Source of the DNA: Metarhizium brunneum | Taxonomy: Eukaryota; Ascomycota; Sordariomycetes; Hypocreales; Clavicipitaceae | Assembly: GCF_013426205.1 (NCBI RefSeq) | Contig: NC_089427.1 | Span: 1,116,001 to 1,180,000 of the forward strand | Reading direction: 5' to 3' | Length of the DNA stretch: 64,000 bases | The notes under the pieces: generated by a model | Told to the model about the DNA's origin: nothing | What the model saw: the letters and a program-made list of their open reading frames with translations, nothing else | Database searches by the model: none | Translations under genes and position numbers: made by a program | Shown here: piece by piece, positions 23,244 through 34,834 of the stretch | How the letters are laid out: every line of letters begins with the position of its first letter | Position numbering within the stretch: the stretch's first letter is position 1

Positions 23244-25064
23244 ACGGTTGCATCAATATATCGCACGGGCAAGAGCAGAAAAGTGAGGATACCGAGGAGA
23301 TTGGCTTAGTCAGTGCGTGTAGACCCGGTGAGAGATGGCATTCCCCGTACAAGGAAGGAGTTAGCTCGGTTGGGTGGGATCCTGCCTATTGTGCAGTATG
23401 TAGTACTAGTAACTACCTACCTAAGTAGGTAGTAGAAGTAGATGGTGGGCGTACGGGAATTAATACGGACATGGAGCAAGACAAAAAGAGAAAGGCGCGG
23501 CGCCCCATGTCCTGATTTGCTCATTGTCCATGGAGCGTTGACAACAGGTAACGTATGTACATACAGTGGGTGTACATCCATTGTGCGTCATCGGCTGGAA
23601 GCCATGCGGAATGCCGAGCGTTTCTTCACCGAGCTCTGCGAAATCATGAGTGCGAATCGTGATTACTATTCCCAACACCACGGGTTGGATGACGGCTGCG
23701 CATCTGGTTCTACGAGTCGACACCTTCTGGAGCATCCATCCAGTCTATGCCTACACGGGACGGGCCAGCCACAGCTAAATCCAAGTAGAACAACCCGATT
23801 ACTGAGAGGCGCAGCGTCGTTGAGGGCGCAATTGGCTGCCTGGTTTGTTTCGACGCTTGCATTGACTCTTCTCCAGCGGCTTTGTCACACCTTGTCAACA
23901 GCACGGATGCACGTGTTTCCATCTGGAAGAAAGGCAACAAAGCGGGTGGTTTCCTGTCGACAAAGACTGTTGCACAATGCAATGAGCCACGCAGACAGTT
24001 GTGAAGGCCATGTGTTTGTTGCATGGCAATGATTCGCAAGGGCAACTAAACAAGCGGTTTCTTTTGGGAGATGCGACACTCGCCTGCACGCCGGCACGGA
24101 TCGGATTCATCGACATTGATGGAAGATTGAAACGCAAACTGACGCATCAGCGGGCGCGAAGACGTGGAAGGAGCGAAGCAGCGCTCATGCGCAAGTCCCG
24201 ACGCCCCAAGGCCCCAAAATTCCCAAACCGGGTCGATTATGTATGGAAGCCGAGCCTTTGCCGTCAGGTACTACGTGTACGCGGGCATTTACTAGATTCA
24301 ATGGAAGCTGGGCAGAAGCCACGTCGAGGGGCAGGCCAAGACTAAATGTATCAGCTTTATCGATTGTATCGGGCTTTGGCCATTGTCGCCCAATCACTGC
24401 ATTTGAAGGCCGTGCCATTCCGGCCTTGGTCTCCTTAGACTCTCATACCGGCCTACTCAAGTATTGGACAAGGAGTCATGACGACTCACTCACTGGCTGC
24501 TGAGAACTGCTGCTACCGCCAGTCATGCAACGCCATTGTCCCTGGTCTTGATCCTGGTCACCTCACCCAGCTTCTCATTTCAGCTGGCCCGGCTCAGCAT
24601 TCGACTGGTCTTGATTTCGATTCTCAAATTTCCGCCGTCGCGCCCGACATAGACGGAAGGGGGGGTTAATTTACTTCAAATACCATTTACCCCTCCATGT
24701 GGTAGTATTGACTATTGATCCTCCTCGGGCGACCTTGTGCGACCTCCTCCATCCTGCTTACTCGAGAGCTGCAATCTCAAGGCCATGTCCATGTCGACTT
24801 GACCAAGCTGTCGACTGTTGGAGGCTGTTCATTGATGCATTGATTCATCGATTCATTCATTCATTGATTGATGCTTCCTGCTCACCCGCCGCAGCGCAAT
24901 AGCCGCCCATCGCCCTGCGACAAGTCAGCGCTTTGCACAAAGGCATCGAGCCAACGTATTTATTTCATCTCCGCACCAGCTCGCCTTCTCTCCTTCACCC
25001 TGCCTTCGAAAACAACCGTCTCCCGCCCCCAGCCCAAGCGCCCATCTTGAATCGCAATTATACC
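23244..25064. other. Intergenic region with simple repeats
   Basis: This is 1.8 kb without a supported gene. It contains a 9-bp-arm hairpin ACTACCTAC-CTAA-GTAGGTAGT at 23412-23433 and an ATTC/ATTG-type tetranucleotide repeat at about 24830-24873. A pyrimidine-rich leader precedes the eIF4E start. A frame of 196 codons from 23442 has no recognisable motif. Confidence 0.5.
24830..24873 (+). repeat. ATTC/ATTG imperfect tetranucleotide repeat
   Basis: A run of imperfect ATTC, ATTG and GATT units in the eIF4E promoter, including three consecutive ATTC units. It is a simple-sequence repeat with no further structure seen. Confidence 0.7.
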
Positions 25065-26029
25065 ATGTCCAGACGACCGCAGCTCTTCACCCATGGCCTG
25101 TCTGGCTTGTCGCAAGCCACCTCGGCCAATGACGCTCAGTCTCCCGCTGAACAGCGCGATAGTGCCAAGAAGAACTTCTTGAAGACAATGCGGGACCTGC
25201 CCACCCATCATGTCTGGAAGGTGTACTTTGCTAGGCAAGTAAAGAGCCGCTGCGTCCCACCCATGATGATGTGCAGCTCGCCGCAACTACCAGCACAAGC
25301 ACGACACAGCTAACAAGCCCTCTCTCCTCAGGCCACCCCAAGACGAGTCCGGCCATGGCGAATACAACGTCCAGCTTGAGCAGCTCGGCTCCCAGATCGA
25401 AAGCGTCCAGGCGTTTTGGCGATACAACAATAATATGCCTGTGGATAAGCTAAAGATGCGCGAGTCCATCTATCTTTTCAAGGAGGGCTTCAAGCCCGTT
25501 TGGGAGGATCGCCGAAACATGCACGGTGGCAGCTGGACCTTCCGAGTCTCCAAGTCGATTGGTCCCGAGTTCTGGAACCAGGTGCAGTTGTTGGCTATTG
25601 GCGAGAAATTGGAAGAAGCTTTAGACGAAAGTGAGATGCCCTCCCCTGAAGCCTTGACGGACTTCTGTTGATCCCGCCTGTGTACGGGAATTGTCGCGAT
25701 GCTTGATACTGACTATAATCACAGACGACCAACTATGTGGTGTTGGTTTTTCTGCCCGCTTCAGCGCACATCTCATCACCATCTGGCACCGCGAGTCATC
25801 CAAGCAAAAATCCGTAGATGGCATACTAGCCTGCATCAAGGGCAATCTGCCCCAGGAGCTTCTACCCAAGTCCGAAAACTACTTTTACAAACGACACCGC
25901 GACCACGCTGGATTCAAGACGCCTTCAGGGGCGCAGGCCGTCCTCGAATCGGGGCAACCTGCAGAGGAGTCAATTGTCACAGAGGCCAATCAGCCCGTAG
26001 TCAAAGTCGATCCGCCCTCGGCGCAATGA
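25065..26029 (+). CDS. Cap-binding protein, class II eIF4E (4EHP/nCBP type)
   Basis: Exons 25065-25234, 25332-25630 and 25725-26029 encode 257 residues. Intron 1 (97 bp) must be GC-AG: AG|GCAAGT to CTCAG. The nearby GTAAAG alternative breaks the frame. Intron 2 is 94 bp. The eIF4E fold is visible: HHVWKVYFARPP, IESVQAFWRYNN, and the cap-binding SIYLFKEGFKPVWEDRRNMHGGSWTF with conserved Trp residues. After intron 2 the frame continues DQLCGVGFSARFSAHLITIWHR. The sequence departs from canonical class I eIF4E and fits the eIF4E2/nCBP group. These proteins bind the mRNA 5' cap in the cytoplasm and may tune or repress translation of selected mRNAs. Confidence 0.88.
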
Positions 26030-26568
26030 AACACAGACAGTGCTCCAACTATATGTTATTTCAGTCAGGTATTAGCAGGATGTTTGAGGAAACATGTCCG
26101 CATCCTGCCAAGTTGTCATATGTGACCCACCCAGTCAAAACCTAGGGTGAAAAAAGAAGGATGGCTATTGAATTTTGCATGGATTTATGGCGTTTCAGAG
26201 GGTACACTGCAGTATTTTCATATAACATGATGGGAAAATACCCCCTAAACCAACGCGGCTATTATGATTCCGCTATCTGAATGAAAATAACAAGACTTGG
26301 CTTCCTACGTCGATTCCAAGCCATGCAAGGGCCGTGACCACAAAAGCCCACGTAACTCAACAAAAGAAACAATGCGCCAAAACGAATCAGAGGCAACGAT
26401 GCCAATGATGATGCCAGTAGCCCCAACTCCGCGCCTTGTAAATACCAATCCACTCCAAGTCACCACTCCCAGCAATCTCCCAACGTCCTTTACCAACCCT
26501 CCCGTCCCCCTATTCCTGCCTCTCACCATGTCCGTGATGCCAAAAAGTCACGGCCGCGTCAGTAATTG
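26030..26568. other. Intergenic, convergent ends
   Basis: This is the 3' flank of eIF4E and of the minus-strand EF-hand gene. No gene or repeat was recognised. Confidence 0.5.
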
Positions 26569-27256
26569 TCACCTCCAAACCCCAGCGCTCCTCATGACCC
26601 CATCAAACTCGTCCTCCCTGACGCCCCTCGCGACGCCGGCGCCCCCGTTCGCCTCCAGAATCATGTCCTTGAGCACCTCCTCGTCCACCTCCTCCTTCAG
26701 CACGGCGGCCACCCTCCGCAGGTGCGCGAGCGTAATAGGGCCCTCGGTCCCGTTGGTAAACAGCCGGTACGCCTCGTCGACCTGCGCCCGGTGCGCGGCG
26801 TCCGAGTCGTCCTCGTCGCGCGCGTGGAACTTGAGCGCGCATATCGCGAAGAAGGGCTCGTACGTGGCGTACCCTTCCTCCTCGGGGTCCAGGATCGACA
26901 CAAACTCTGCGAGTTCAGACGGGGACGGCGGCACCCCCAGCGCCCTGGTATAATGGTAAACGAGAAGCCGTTAGCGTCGAGTCTGGTGGTTTGGCCATTG
27001 GCAGAGAGAGACATACGTGAGCGCGGACTTGACGTCGTCGATGGGCAGGACGCCGTTCTTCTCGCCGTCCATGGGCTCCGCGAACAGGCCCCATGCTTCC
27101 TTGATCTCGCCCTCTTCTTGGGCCGTGATGTTGTGCTCCTTGGCGAGCTTGGACGGCCGCGCCGCTGATGATGGGGCTGTTTTGCGCTTCGGCTAGGGGA
27201 GCTGTTAGCTTTTTTTGGGGGGGAGCCTTGGGAGGGGGATTGATTGTTATTACCAT
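26569..27256 (-). CDS. EF-hand protein, calmodulin/centrin-like
   Basis: Exons 27256-27254, 27192-27017 and 26944-26569 give 184 residues. Exon 1 codes only the ATG: the start codon is followed directly by GTAATA, and a 61-bp intron with a CTAAC branch site ends CCTAG. The joined N-terminus is MPKRKTAPSS, basic. EF-hand 1 (residues 43-54, DGEKNGVLPIDD) keeps the canonical D-x-E-x-N-G-x-L-x-x-x-D pattern. Hand 2 (LDPEEEGYATYEP) lacks the final acidic residue, and hands 3 and 4 are degenerate. The pattern and size resemble centrin or calmodulin relatives, perhaps calcium-insensitive at most sites. The specific orthologue is not clear. The GC-rich exons also leave long open frames in the other minus-strand phases. 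Confidence 0.75.
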
Positions 27257-27882
27257 TGTGATTATTGTGTTTCTGAGGCGCGTTGTGGTGCAGAGTGGTT
27301 GATGTCACTTGGGGGTGAGGAGCTTCACGGAACAGTGCCGGATGCGCGGATGGTGAATTTTTCGCACGGTAAGAACCCCACATTGGCGGGTTTCTTAAAC
27401 CGCTGGAGTTGGATGGAGAATTTTCTGGTTTTCTTTTTTTTTTTTTCCCGGGTTGACAGCCAAGGACGTTGCTTGCGGTGAACAGACAATTGACGTGTTG
27501 TTGAGTACGTTCGCGCTGCGATGGACGCCCTTGGTTACGAATCGCGACAAGTGTTGCTTGCTTCAAAATTTGCTAGAGCTTGCCGCAGTCTATCTTTTCC
27601 CAGAGCGAGCAAGTGTGGACAGTGAAGCAATAGCGAAATATGGTCATTGTTACGACTTTGATTTTCCTGGGGTTTCAGCTTATTGGTGCTGTTTATACGG
27701 TGCCTAGCTGTCCCTGGAGACATTCTTATTTTTGTTCAAGTGCCCTGCCTTTTTTTTTCTCATGTGCTATGTGCCTTGTGTGAATGAATGTAGTAGATAC
27801 ATGGTCTCAGGTTACATTTTAGATGGGGGTGGACTGAATTTGTCAGGCCCGTTTCAAGTGCAGGATGTATAAGATGCATTCC
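27257..27882. other. Intergenic region
   Basis: This is the promoter of the EF-hand gene and the 3' flank of the glyoxalase II gene. It has T-rich runs near 27430 and 27750. Nothing else was recognised. Confidence 0.5.
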
Positions 27883-29368
27883 TCACTTGAAGTTGTTCTT
27901 CATCTCGCGGAGCTTGCCCATGACATCGACGGGGTCTGTTGCCCCTGTGGCCTTTTGAACAATGGGGTCCTGGGGAGTGTCAGTTCCGTGTGTGAGTTGG
28001 GCCTTTGAGGGACGGGAGAAGGGAGGGTTCCTACATTTAGACGCATGAATACGTTGTGTTGCTGGCCGGAGTTAGCTGTGCGTCGCGGTACGGAATGAAA
28101 TGCCTGCTGGATGCAATGCGTACCTTTTCGTCGCCAATGGTAAACTTGCCCGTGGTGACTTGGTTGGTATCCGCAAATGCCTGCAACTTCTTGACGGGAT
28201 CGCTTTGCAGTACGGAAATGGCAAACTTGACGTTTGACTTTGTGTATTCGTGCCCGGGCTGCGAGTTTGTTAGCAGCACGACTCTCTCAATCTTTGTCTG
28301 ATCGCTCAATGGCTCCATCTTACATAGACGACTGTGTCGTTCGGCAAGGCGCCGAGTCTTTTGTTCAATGCCTCGTGCATCTCAGCGGCGTTTCCTTCAA
28401 AGAACTTGCCACATCCTGTCATAGAACCCATCCAGGTCCGTCCGTCAGTGTCTCTTGCCACAATCTGCCAGAGTTTTCCGATCCTACGCACCACTGATAA
28501 AGAGCGTGTCGCCCGTAAATACGGCCTTGCCCGAGTCGTCTTCCATGAAGAAACAGATGCTATCCTGCGTGTGGCACGGCGTATGAACGCCCTTGACCAG
28601 AATATCGCCCAGCTTGAACGTCTCCTCGTGCGCAGGCGTCTTGGTCACGCCCTCGCAGTTCTTGCCCCCGATAATTTGTAAATGCGGTGTCCCGAGCTCG
28701 GCCAGCTACCATGCATCATTAGCTTTCTGCAACGGGGTTGGTTTTCGGGCTCGCAACCATACCAGCTTCTTGTTGCCGCCTGCATGGTCCCAGTGACTAC
28801 AAAGACAAACTCATTAGACGGAAAACATGAAAAAAAAAAAATCGATACACCCTCGCTCTCTCCTACCGCTACTAACTGATGGGTGTTGACGATGGCCGTC
28901 AAGTTAATTCTGCCTGAAGAGATGGCTTCTTTCAGAATAGGCGTAACCCTAACGTTGTCAGCGAGAATTCATTTAAAAAACAACCCCCTCATCATACATA
29001 AAGATGATACGCACTCTGGCGGATTGGCAGGGTCGATAATCACGGCATCCTTGGATTTGTCATCGACAACGAGGTAGGCGTAGTTGCTACTACTCCCGAC
29101 CCCTAAATAAACAGTGTCAGCCATCCATGTCAGCTTTTTCTTCATAAAGAGCTCCCTCTCTCAACGGAGATGCAACTGGCGTGAGACGCACACATGGGGA
29201 TCGACTGGATATGCATGTTGCGCTTGTTGTACTTGTTATACTGGACGAACTAGACAGAGAAGTCAGCAGCTACCCCATTGTTGACAGAGGTATGGATTTG
29301 CACCATACAGAATTATAAAAGCTCACTTTGTGCCTGGTGATCGGCGCCCTACGCACGAATTGTAGCAT
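27883..29368 (-). CDS. GLO2: Hydroxyacylglutathione hydrolase (glyoxalase II)
   Basis: Ten minus-strand exons: 29368-29327, 29249-29192, 29102-29015, 28948-28877, 28796-28763, 28705-28492, 28415-28324, 28258-28124, 28061-28035 and 27969-27883. They give 282 residues with every phase consistent. The enzyme hydrolyses S-D-lactoylglutathione to D-lactate and glutathione. It is a metallo-beta-lactamase fold; the metal motif THHHWDH is at residues 85-91, split by intron 4. Also present are GDTLFISGCGKFFEG, the PGHEYT block and the C-terminal NVFMRL. Exon 1 encodes MLQFVRRAPITRHK, Arg-rich without acids, a likely mitochondrial presequence. The in-frame ATG at 29216 (MHIQSIPM) would give a cytosolic form. 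Intron density is far above the neighbours. Confidence 0.92.
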
Positions 29369-29818
29369 GAAGAAAGATGCCAAGCGAGAAGCCTGAAGGC
29401 GTGCTTTGTAATGGCTGGCGGCGGCTTGGGCGGGAGGTTAAACTCCGCCGCTGTGCATGGCGTTACATGTATGGCTTCACGTGATCGTGATATGAGCAAC
29501 TCAGCACTTGCATATGCCCAGTTGCAGATTTGACAAACCGAAGCCACACCCACGACTGTAAGCTTCTTTTCCCTCCATTTTCTTGCACACGTAATGCACT
29601 AGCCGTAGCGCGTCTGTAGACAATGGCGTGCAGTGAAGCGGTATATTCGGTATAGACAGCCAGGATGATTGGCCTCAACTACGCTGGGCTCACCACTCCC
29701 CAAAATCCCGCTTCAGCTCATCCTCTCCCATGGCAACATTCACGTCCCTTCCACCCAGTCCTGTTTTCCCTTCTGTGATGGCACGATTCCGTGGGTCCCC
29801 CGAGCAGAAGAGCACGTA
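29369..29818. other. Shared promoter between glyoxalase II and a small gene
   Basis: This is a 450-bp spacer between divergent starts. No repeats or RNA genes were recognised. Open frames here do not resemble proteins. Confidence 0.45.
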
Positions 29819-30197
29819 ATGAGCACCTCACTTTCAGATTCCGTCGTGCTCATGGACATGATCAGAGGTATGTATGGGGCTCGCACAGCTGCAATTTTAG
29901 CAAAGACACTTGACCAAGATTTCTTCTCAAACTGCCGCAGCCAACATGCGGGTTCTCAGACCGGAATACGATATAGATATAGTCACGTACGCGGAACTCG
30001 GCAATCTAACCCGCGTCTGTATTATTCGCAGGGTAGCGAATGCAAGCAGATATAGCACGCCGTCACTATTGCTCAAGTCGGGCTTGCCCGGGGGCCTGCA
30101 GATGGGCCTGAAGGATGTGCTGCAGCAGACGGAGGACTTGTTGCGTCCGAAGCTGGAACGTGTGGTTGCTGAGCTGGGCGCTGGTCAGTCGCGATAG
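29819..30197 (+). CDS. Small hypothetical protein (86 residues)
   Basis: Exons 29819-29867, 29941-29986 and 30032-30197 join over introns of 73 bp (GTATGT...CGCAG) and 45 bp (GTACGC...CTAAC...CGCAG). The splice signals are near-consensus and all phases agree. The joined protein begins MSTSLSDSVVLMDMIRANM and continues with PEYDIDIVTVANASRYSTP, SGLPGGLQMGLKDVLQQTE and an amphipathic helix to the end. It looks like a folded small protein, but I do not recognise the family. No signal peptide or membrane segment is seen. An upstream start is possible because the frame stays open to about 29669, but that part is not protein-like. It is divergent from the glyoxalase II gene. Confidence 0.55.
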
Positions 30198-30436
30198 AAG
30201 AACTATCATCAGATGTTGTAGCGTGTATGGGTGAGGAGGCGAACCTCTGCCAAACCCGTGGCTGTAGAATGAAAGAATGCATGAGCTATACGTTGGTCTA
30301 ACAGCACTAATACGATAGTTCGTGCCTCTTCATGAATCACTGTGTTCAAGTGGAACTTTGTAATGAAGCATCCATACAGATCCAAAAACTCCAAACGAGC
30401 TTCATCTTCAACTCTCTAAGGGGTATCATTTGTCTA

Positions 30437-31785
30437 TCACACCATCCCAATCGGCTTCGCCTTCCACTCGCCTTCATACAGCCACCATCCGCAGCTACTC
30501 TCAGCAGCGGCACCATCCAGACTCTCTGCTTCTCCCTTGCCTCTGTCGTCGTCGTCGTCGTCGTCGTCGTCCTTCTCTTCATCCTCATTTTCTTCCTCTT
30601 CCGCTCTCATCATAATTTCCTTCGAAAGCTTCAAGCATCTCAGATACACCTGGTTCCCCGGCAATTCCGCCTGCAAGACGGCAATGACCGCCAACACTCT
30701 GTCTTTCTCAAACCCACCCAACCTACGCATCGTCTTCTCCCTCTGCGCATCATCCCCCTCTCCGCGGAGATATTCCAGCACCGCCTCCCTACAAGCATCA
30801 TGTTTCGAACCCCTATTTTCATCAGCCAGGTCCTTCCAGTAGTAATCCCATATCCAAGCGAGCGCTTTGCGAGCCGCGGCACGTAGTTTCGCTAACGACG
30901 GCAACTGCTCGTGGGTAGCCTGGTGACGTAGTTCGACAAAGGTTGCAGGGAGGCCTATGGTCTTGGCGATGGAGTACATGCTTTGTTTGCGCTGCTTGTC
31001 CTGGTGCCCGTCCAGGAGGCCGGTGACAAAGCTGCCCGTCGTTAGCCATGATCGCTTGTTTGTGTACGTTTCATGTGTTCAGCAGGCTAAAAGGGCATCG
31101 TCAAGCAAGGGCCATGTTCAAAAACAGCAGAAACATGGCGTCCTTTTTCGCCCCAGTATCGGGTATTTTGGTTTATAGAGCATCACTCGAGCAACACCCA
31201 GCAACCAAAGACCATCATCACGCTCGCAAGGACATAAAGCAGTTTATGTTACAGCACGGCGCAATGCAACACCGCCAAGGTGGAGTAACACGAGATGAAC
31301 AACCATAGACGGCACGAAAAGGGGGTCAAGAAAGCAAAGACGAAGGAAGAAAAGCATCATGCGCATGAGTATAAAACACATGCAAAAAAACCCACGTACC
31401 GACTAAAGGCAGCTGAGTAGGCTGCTCGCACAGCATAACTGCCCCCGGCGTCAGCACTCCCAAGATGATCGCTCAAGACGGCTGCCGTCAGGAGAGCGGT
31501 GGCCTCCACTAGATGGGGGCAGTTCCCGCGCTGCATCCACATGGAAACGCGAGCCACGGCCTGCCTTTGCTGGTCGGTAGTGTCACCGTCACCGTCTGCG
31601 CTTTGACTGGGCGGGCTCCTTGCATGATGGTCTTTATTCGAAACCTCGCTGCCTTCAGGATGCGACGCGTAACGGCGGGCGGGACTCGGGCGCGAAGAGA
31701 TGTCGCTACTTGCCGCGTAGAACTGATCCCGTACTAGGAGCAGCTCGTTTCTGTCCCACCAAGGCGTCAGGACGTACTGCACCAT
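30437..31785 (-). CDS. LAS1: Pre-rRNA endonuclease subunit LAS1
   Basis: Exons 31785-31400 and 31031-30437 give 326 residues. The start is [16 protein letters not shown], matching the fungal LAS1 start. The intron is long (368 bp, GTACGT...GGCAG) and its phases agree. LAS1 is the HEPN nuclease that cuts ITS2 during 60S ribosome maturation, working with the Grc3 kinase in the nucleus. The HEPN catalytic motif R-x4-H is visible at residues 164-169 (RHQATH) in the block [16 protein letters not shown]. The C-terminus carries an acidic run with nine Asp and ends KPIGMV, like relatives. At 326 residues it is shorter than many fungal LAS1 proteins, mostly through a reduced linker. Confidence 0.88.
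30545..30571 (+). repeat. (GTC)9 microsatellite coding poly-Asp in LAS1
   Basis: Nine perfect GTC units on the plus strand encode nine consecutive Asp residues (GAC) in the acidic tail of LAS1. It is length-variable by nature but in frame, so changes alter only the Asp count. Confidence 0.9.
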
Positions 31786-33485
31786 GGGCGGCAACCGTCC
31801 GGGCTGCTGCCCTGTGTTGTAGTTGGTACGTAGCCGCTTGCTGGGAGGCTGCGGCGGGGCAAGACGGATTCGGGGCCGTAGGAGAGATGATGGAGAGAAA
31901 AAGTCTCCAGGTACGTAGATTGTCGGCAGAAGATGATTACTAGGCGATGACTGCGCGACGGGCCAGAGAGAGGAAGGGGGGGGGCGTGTGATGAATGTAA
32001 TGTTGCTTTGGCGTTGATAGTCTTCTGCTGTGTGGATTCACCGGCGACGGACAACCACCGACCATCAACCACCCGAACCGTCTTTCAATAATTCCAGGGA
32101 AAGGTCGCCCATGGAAGGAAGCTTTTCAAAAAGCCCTAGATTGCCAGGAATTATTAAGACGAAGAAGGGAAAGGGGGAAAGGGGTCTTTACGGAGTACCT
32201 GGTCGCTATTTGGTCCTCAGCGGCATGGCCAGGCTCCCAGGCTGTTCATCTGCTCCACATGACGTCGAACAAGACGGGGCGACGGGAAAAGTTCATGCGT
32301 GGTGATGGGCCGTGATGAGCTGTTTGGTGTTATGGGAGAACAAGTCGCAGGCAAGGTGCAGGCAGCGTACAGGTCGCCGGGCCGATAATGGTTGGGATGT
32401 TGAGATGGCTGGATCAGTTGCTCCGCTGCGAATCCACATGTGAAGCGCTAGAAACGGCACGGAACAATGCCAGGCCTTCTGCTTTCCAGTGTTCGGATGT
32501 TCGGGCAAAGGGTCGACGGTGGTACCCGGCACTCGCTGCTCGGTACCAGGCAGGAGGCAGGAGGTCAATAGTAAATTAGCCCGCTTTATCACGGTGCTCT
32601 GCAAGGCTCGGTCTTGGCGGCGAACATTGTACATACGGCGTACTCATGTGGCCGCGGGCCTGTTGCTCTTTCCTCACGATGCTTCGACTACGCAGTCTCG
32701 CGCAGCTGCGTGGCCTGCCTCTGCGCATGGCATTTACCGGCAACTCGCATAGTGAGCAGATGACATGTCGTGTGCCTGTCACGCTGTGTCATGTTGAATA
32801 CCCGACGAGGAGGAGCGCCGCATTCTCGGGTCAAAAACCTTGAACCCCAGCGGCTATAAACCTCTTGTTAAGCTAAGGCACCCTTGGCGCATCCCACCAG
32901 ACCTGACTCAGTGCCTGTCAGTGACACTGGACATCTCACGCTACTCCGTATGTATGTACTGTGCGCCTGCCCGCAGTAATGGCTTGGGGTCATTGTTTAT
33001 CGCGGCATGCCTGGCTGGCTGGTTCGCTGGACGCCCCTCAGACCATGGCCTGCCGCGTCCGCCTTTTAGCATCGCCGAGGACGCCACAGCCCAGTTTGCC
33101 CGCGTCCGCTTCTGTTAGGCTCTTCATCGTTTCAAGATGGCCCTATTTTCGTCTGGCGGTGAAAATCACAAACGTGCCGGTTGCCAACCAGGGAAATCCG
33201 CGTCACACGCATTTGATACCTGGACAATCCAGCCGGCCGGCCGACGCAGGTCGGGCCCATTCGCCTCGCCAGTCACGTCGACCGTCGCACTACAGTTGCA
33301 CTGCGAAGCCATGGATATGATGCAAAAGCAATCAATCAGTCAAGCAGTCATCACATGGCCCGCGCTGGACGCTGGAAGCCATCAGCCACAAATAGAGGGG
33401 TAAAGAGAGCAAGTGATACATGCGAGGCGGGGGAGGAAACCCGGACGCCCGCCGACGTAATACTTGCACTCATTGCATTGACAGC

Positions 33486-33499
33486 ACTCCGTACGGAGT
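33486..33499 (+). repeat. Perfect 14-bp palindrome of the TACGGAGT motif
   Basis: ACTCCGTACGGAGT reads the same on both strands. It is two motif copies head to head, in non-coding DNA. Confidence 0.9.
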
Positions 33500-34834
33500 A
33501 CATACAAGTACATCCAGTGCATGCCCAGGAGCCAAGAGCCACAACCTGGCTCCTGCAAAGCTCGCAGCAACTACGTCGATCTGTGTGGCGCAGCTACAGT
33601 GCACTTTGACCTGCGACTTGTCCCCTGTCCTCTTGTCTTGCCCTCCAGTCGCAGAAACAGCACTTGAGGCCAGTGGGGAAAGATAATAATGGTCCAACTC
33701 CAACGCGCAGCAAAAAAAAAAAAGGCGCCGCGAGAAACACACGCTTGGTCCCTTCCCTTGCCTCCTCCCCCCGTCGTAGTACTAGTGGAGATGGGGCCTC
33801 ACCCAGACTTCACCCGGCACAAGCCCAGGCCAGCCCAAAAACAGCATGCCTAACTACACGCTCGGCGGCCAAAAGTGTCCAGTCAAGTCTGCCTCCATGT
33901 CCCCTTGCCCACCCCGTCAGCAGGGCCATCTCCCCATCCCCAATCTCCATGGTACGCGGCAGGAAGTAAAACAGGGCAATAATACCACTTCGTATTACCA
34001 AGGGGGGAAAAAAAATTCACCCACTCGCCAGCAAAAGCCAACATCTGCCCCCCCTTGGCTAAGAAGAAAGAAGGGAAAAAGGGCGTCCAAGGCCTCCAAA
34101 ATGTTACCAAACCAACATGTGCACTCCACACCCCAAGCATGCCGAACGCCTCATACATACATACCTATTAAGCAGGTATGCAGTACTCCGTACATTACAT
34201 GCACGCACTCAAAACGCAACCGCGCTCCTTCCCTCCAAATCTGCAGCCTCCAGCGCCGGACATGTCCCCGTCCCATGCTCATCACTCACTCACTCTCCGC
34301 GCCTGTCACCGTCTCTCACACACGCTCACTGATGAAAAATGTTTCCACCCACGCCCACACCCACGAACCACCCGACACACCCCCCCGACCCGACGCACAG
34401 ATCCGCTGCGACACATGTTTGACAGGGGCACCCCCCAGCTTTTTTTCCACAGCGGCTCTTCGTTCCCTTTTTTTTTTGAGCCGGGGGGGGGGGCCTCCCT
34501 ACCTCCTTAGTCCTCCTTCTTCTCTTGTAACGTGGGGCACGCGCTTTGTTTCCTGGTCCCCTTCGGGCCCCCCCGGGGGGGAAACTCGAGAGCAGGAGGG
34601 TTCAAAGCGGGCCACTATTGGCTGGCCCTACTTTTTATCCCCCGGCAAATGCTGGCTTTGTTTTAAAATAATAAAAAAGGGTGCCAAGACGAGTTTAGTT
34701 GCACAGGAGCACAGGCCGAAAAAAAAAAAGGCGGCTAACACACACAACTTCCATGTCTGGCTGGGACAAGCACGAGAGCACCTGGTTCTTGTTCCATGCA
34801 GTTCGAGGTGCAGTTTGTGCATTGTACGGAGTAC

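Noticed and set aside
23442..24032. 196-codon frame
   Set aside because: No recognisable motif, no splice or promoter support, frames open on both strands.
26697..27566. 289-codon minus frame
   Set aside because: It overlaps the EF-hand gene in another phase and is Arg/Ser/Pro-rich, typical of a GC-rich shadow frame.
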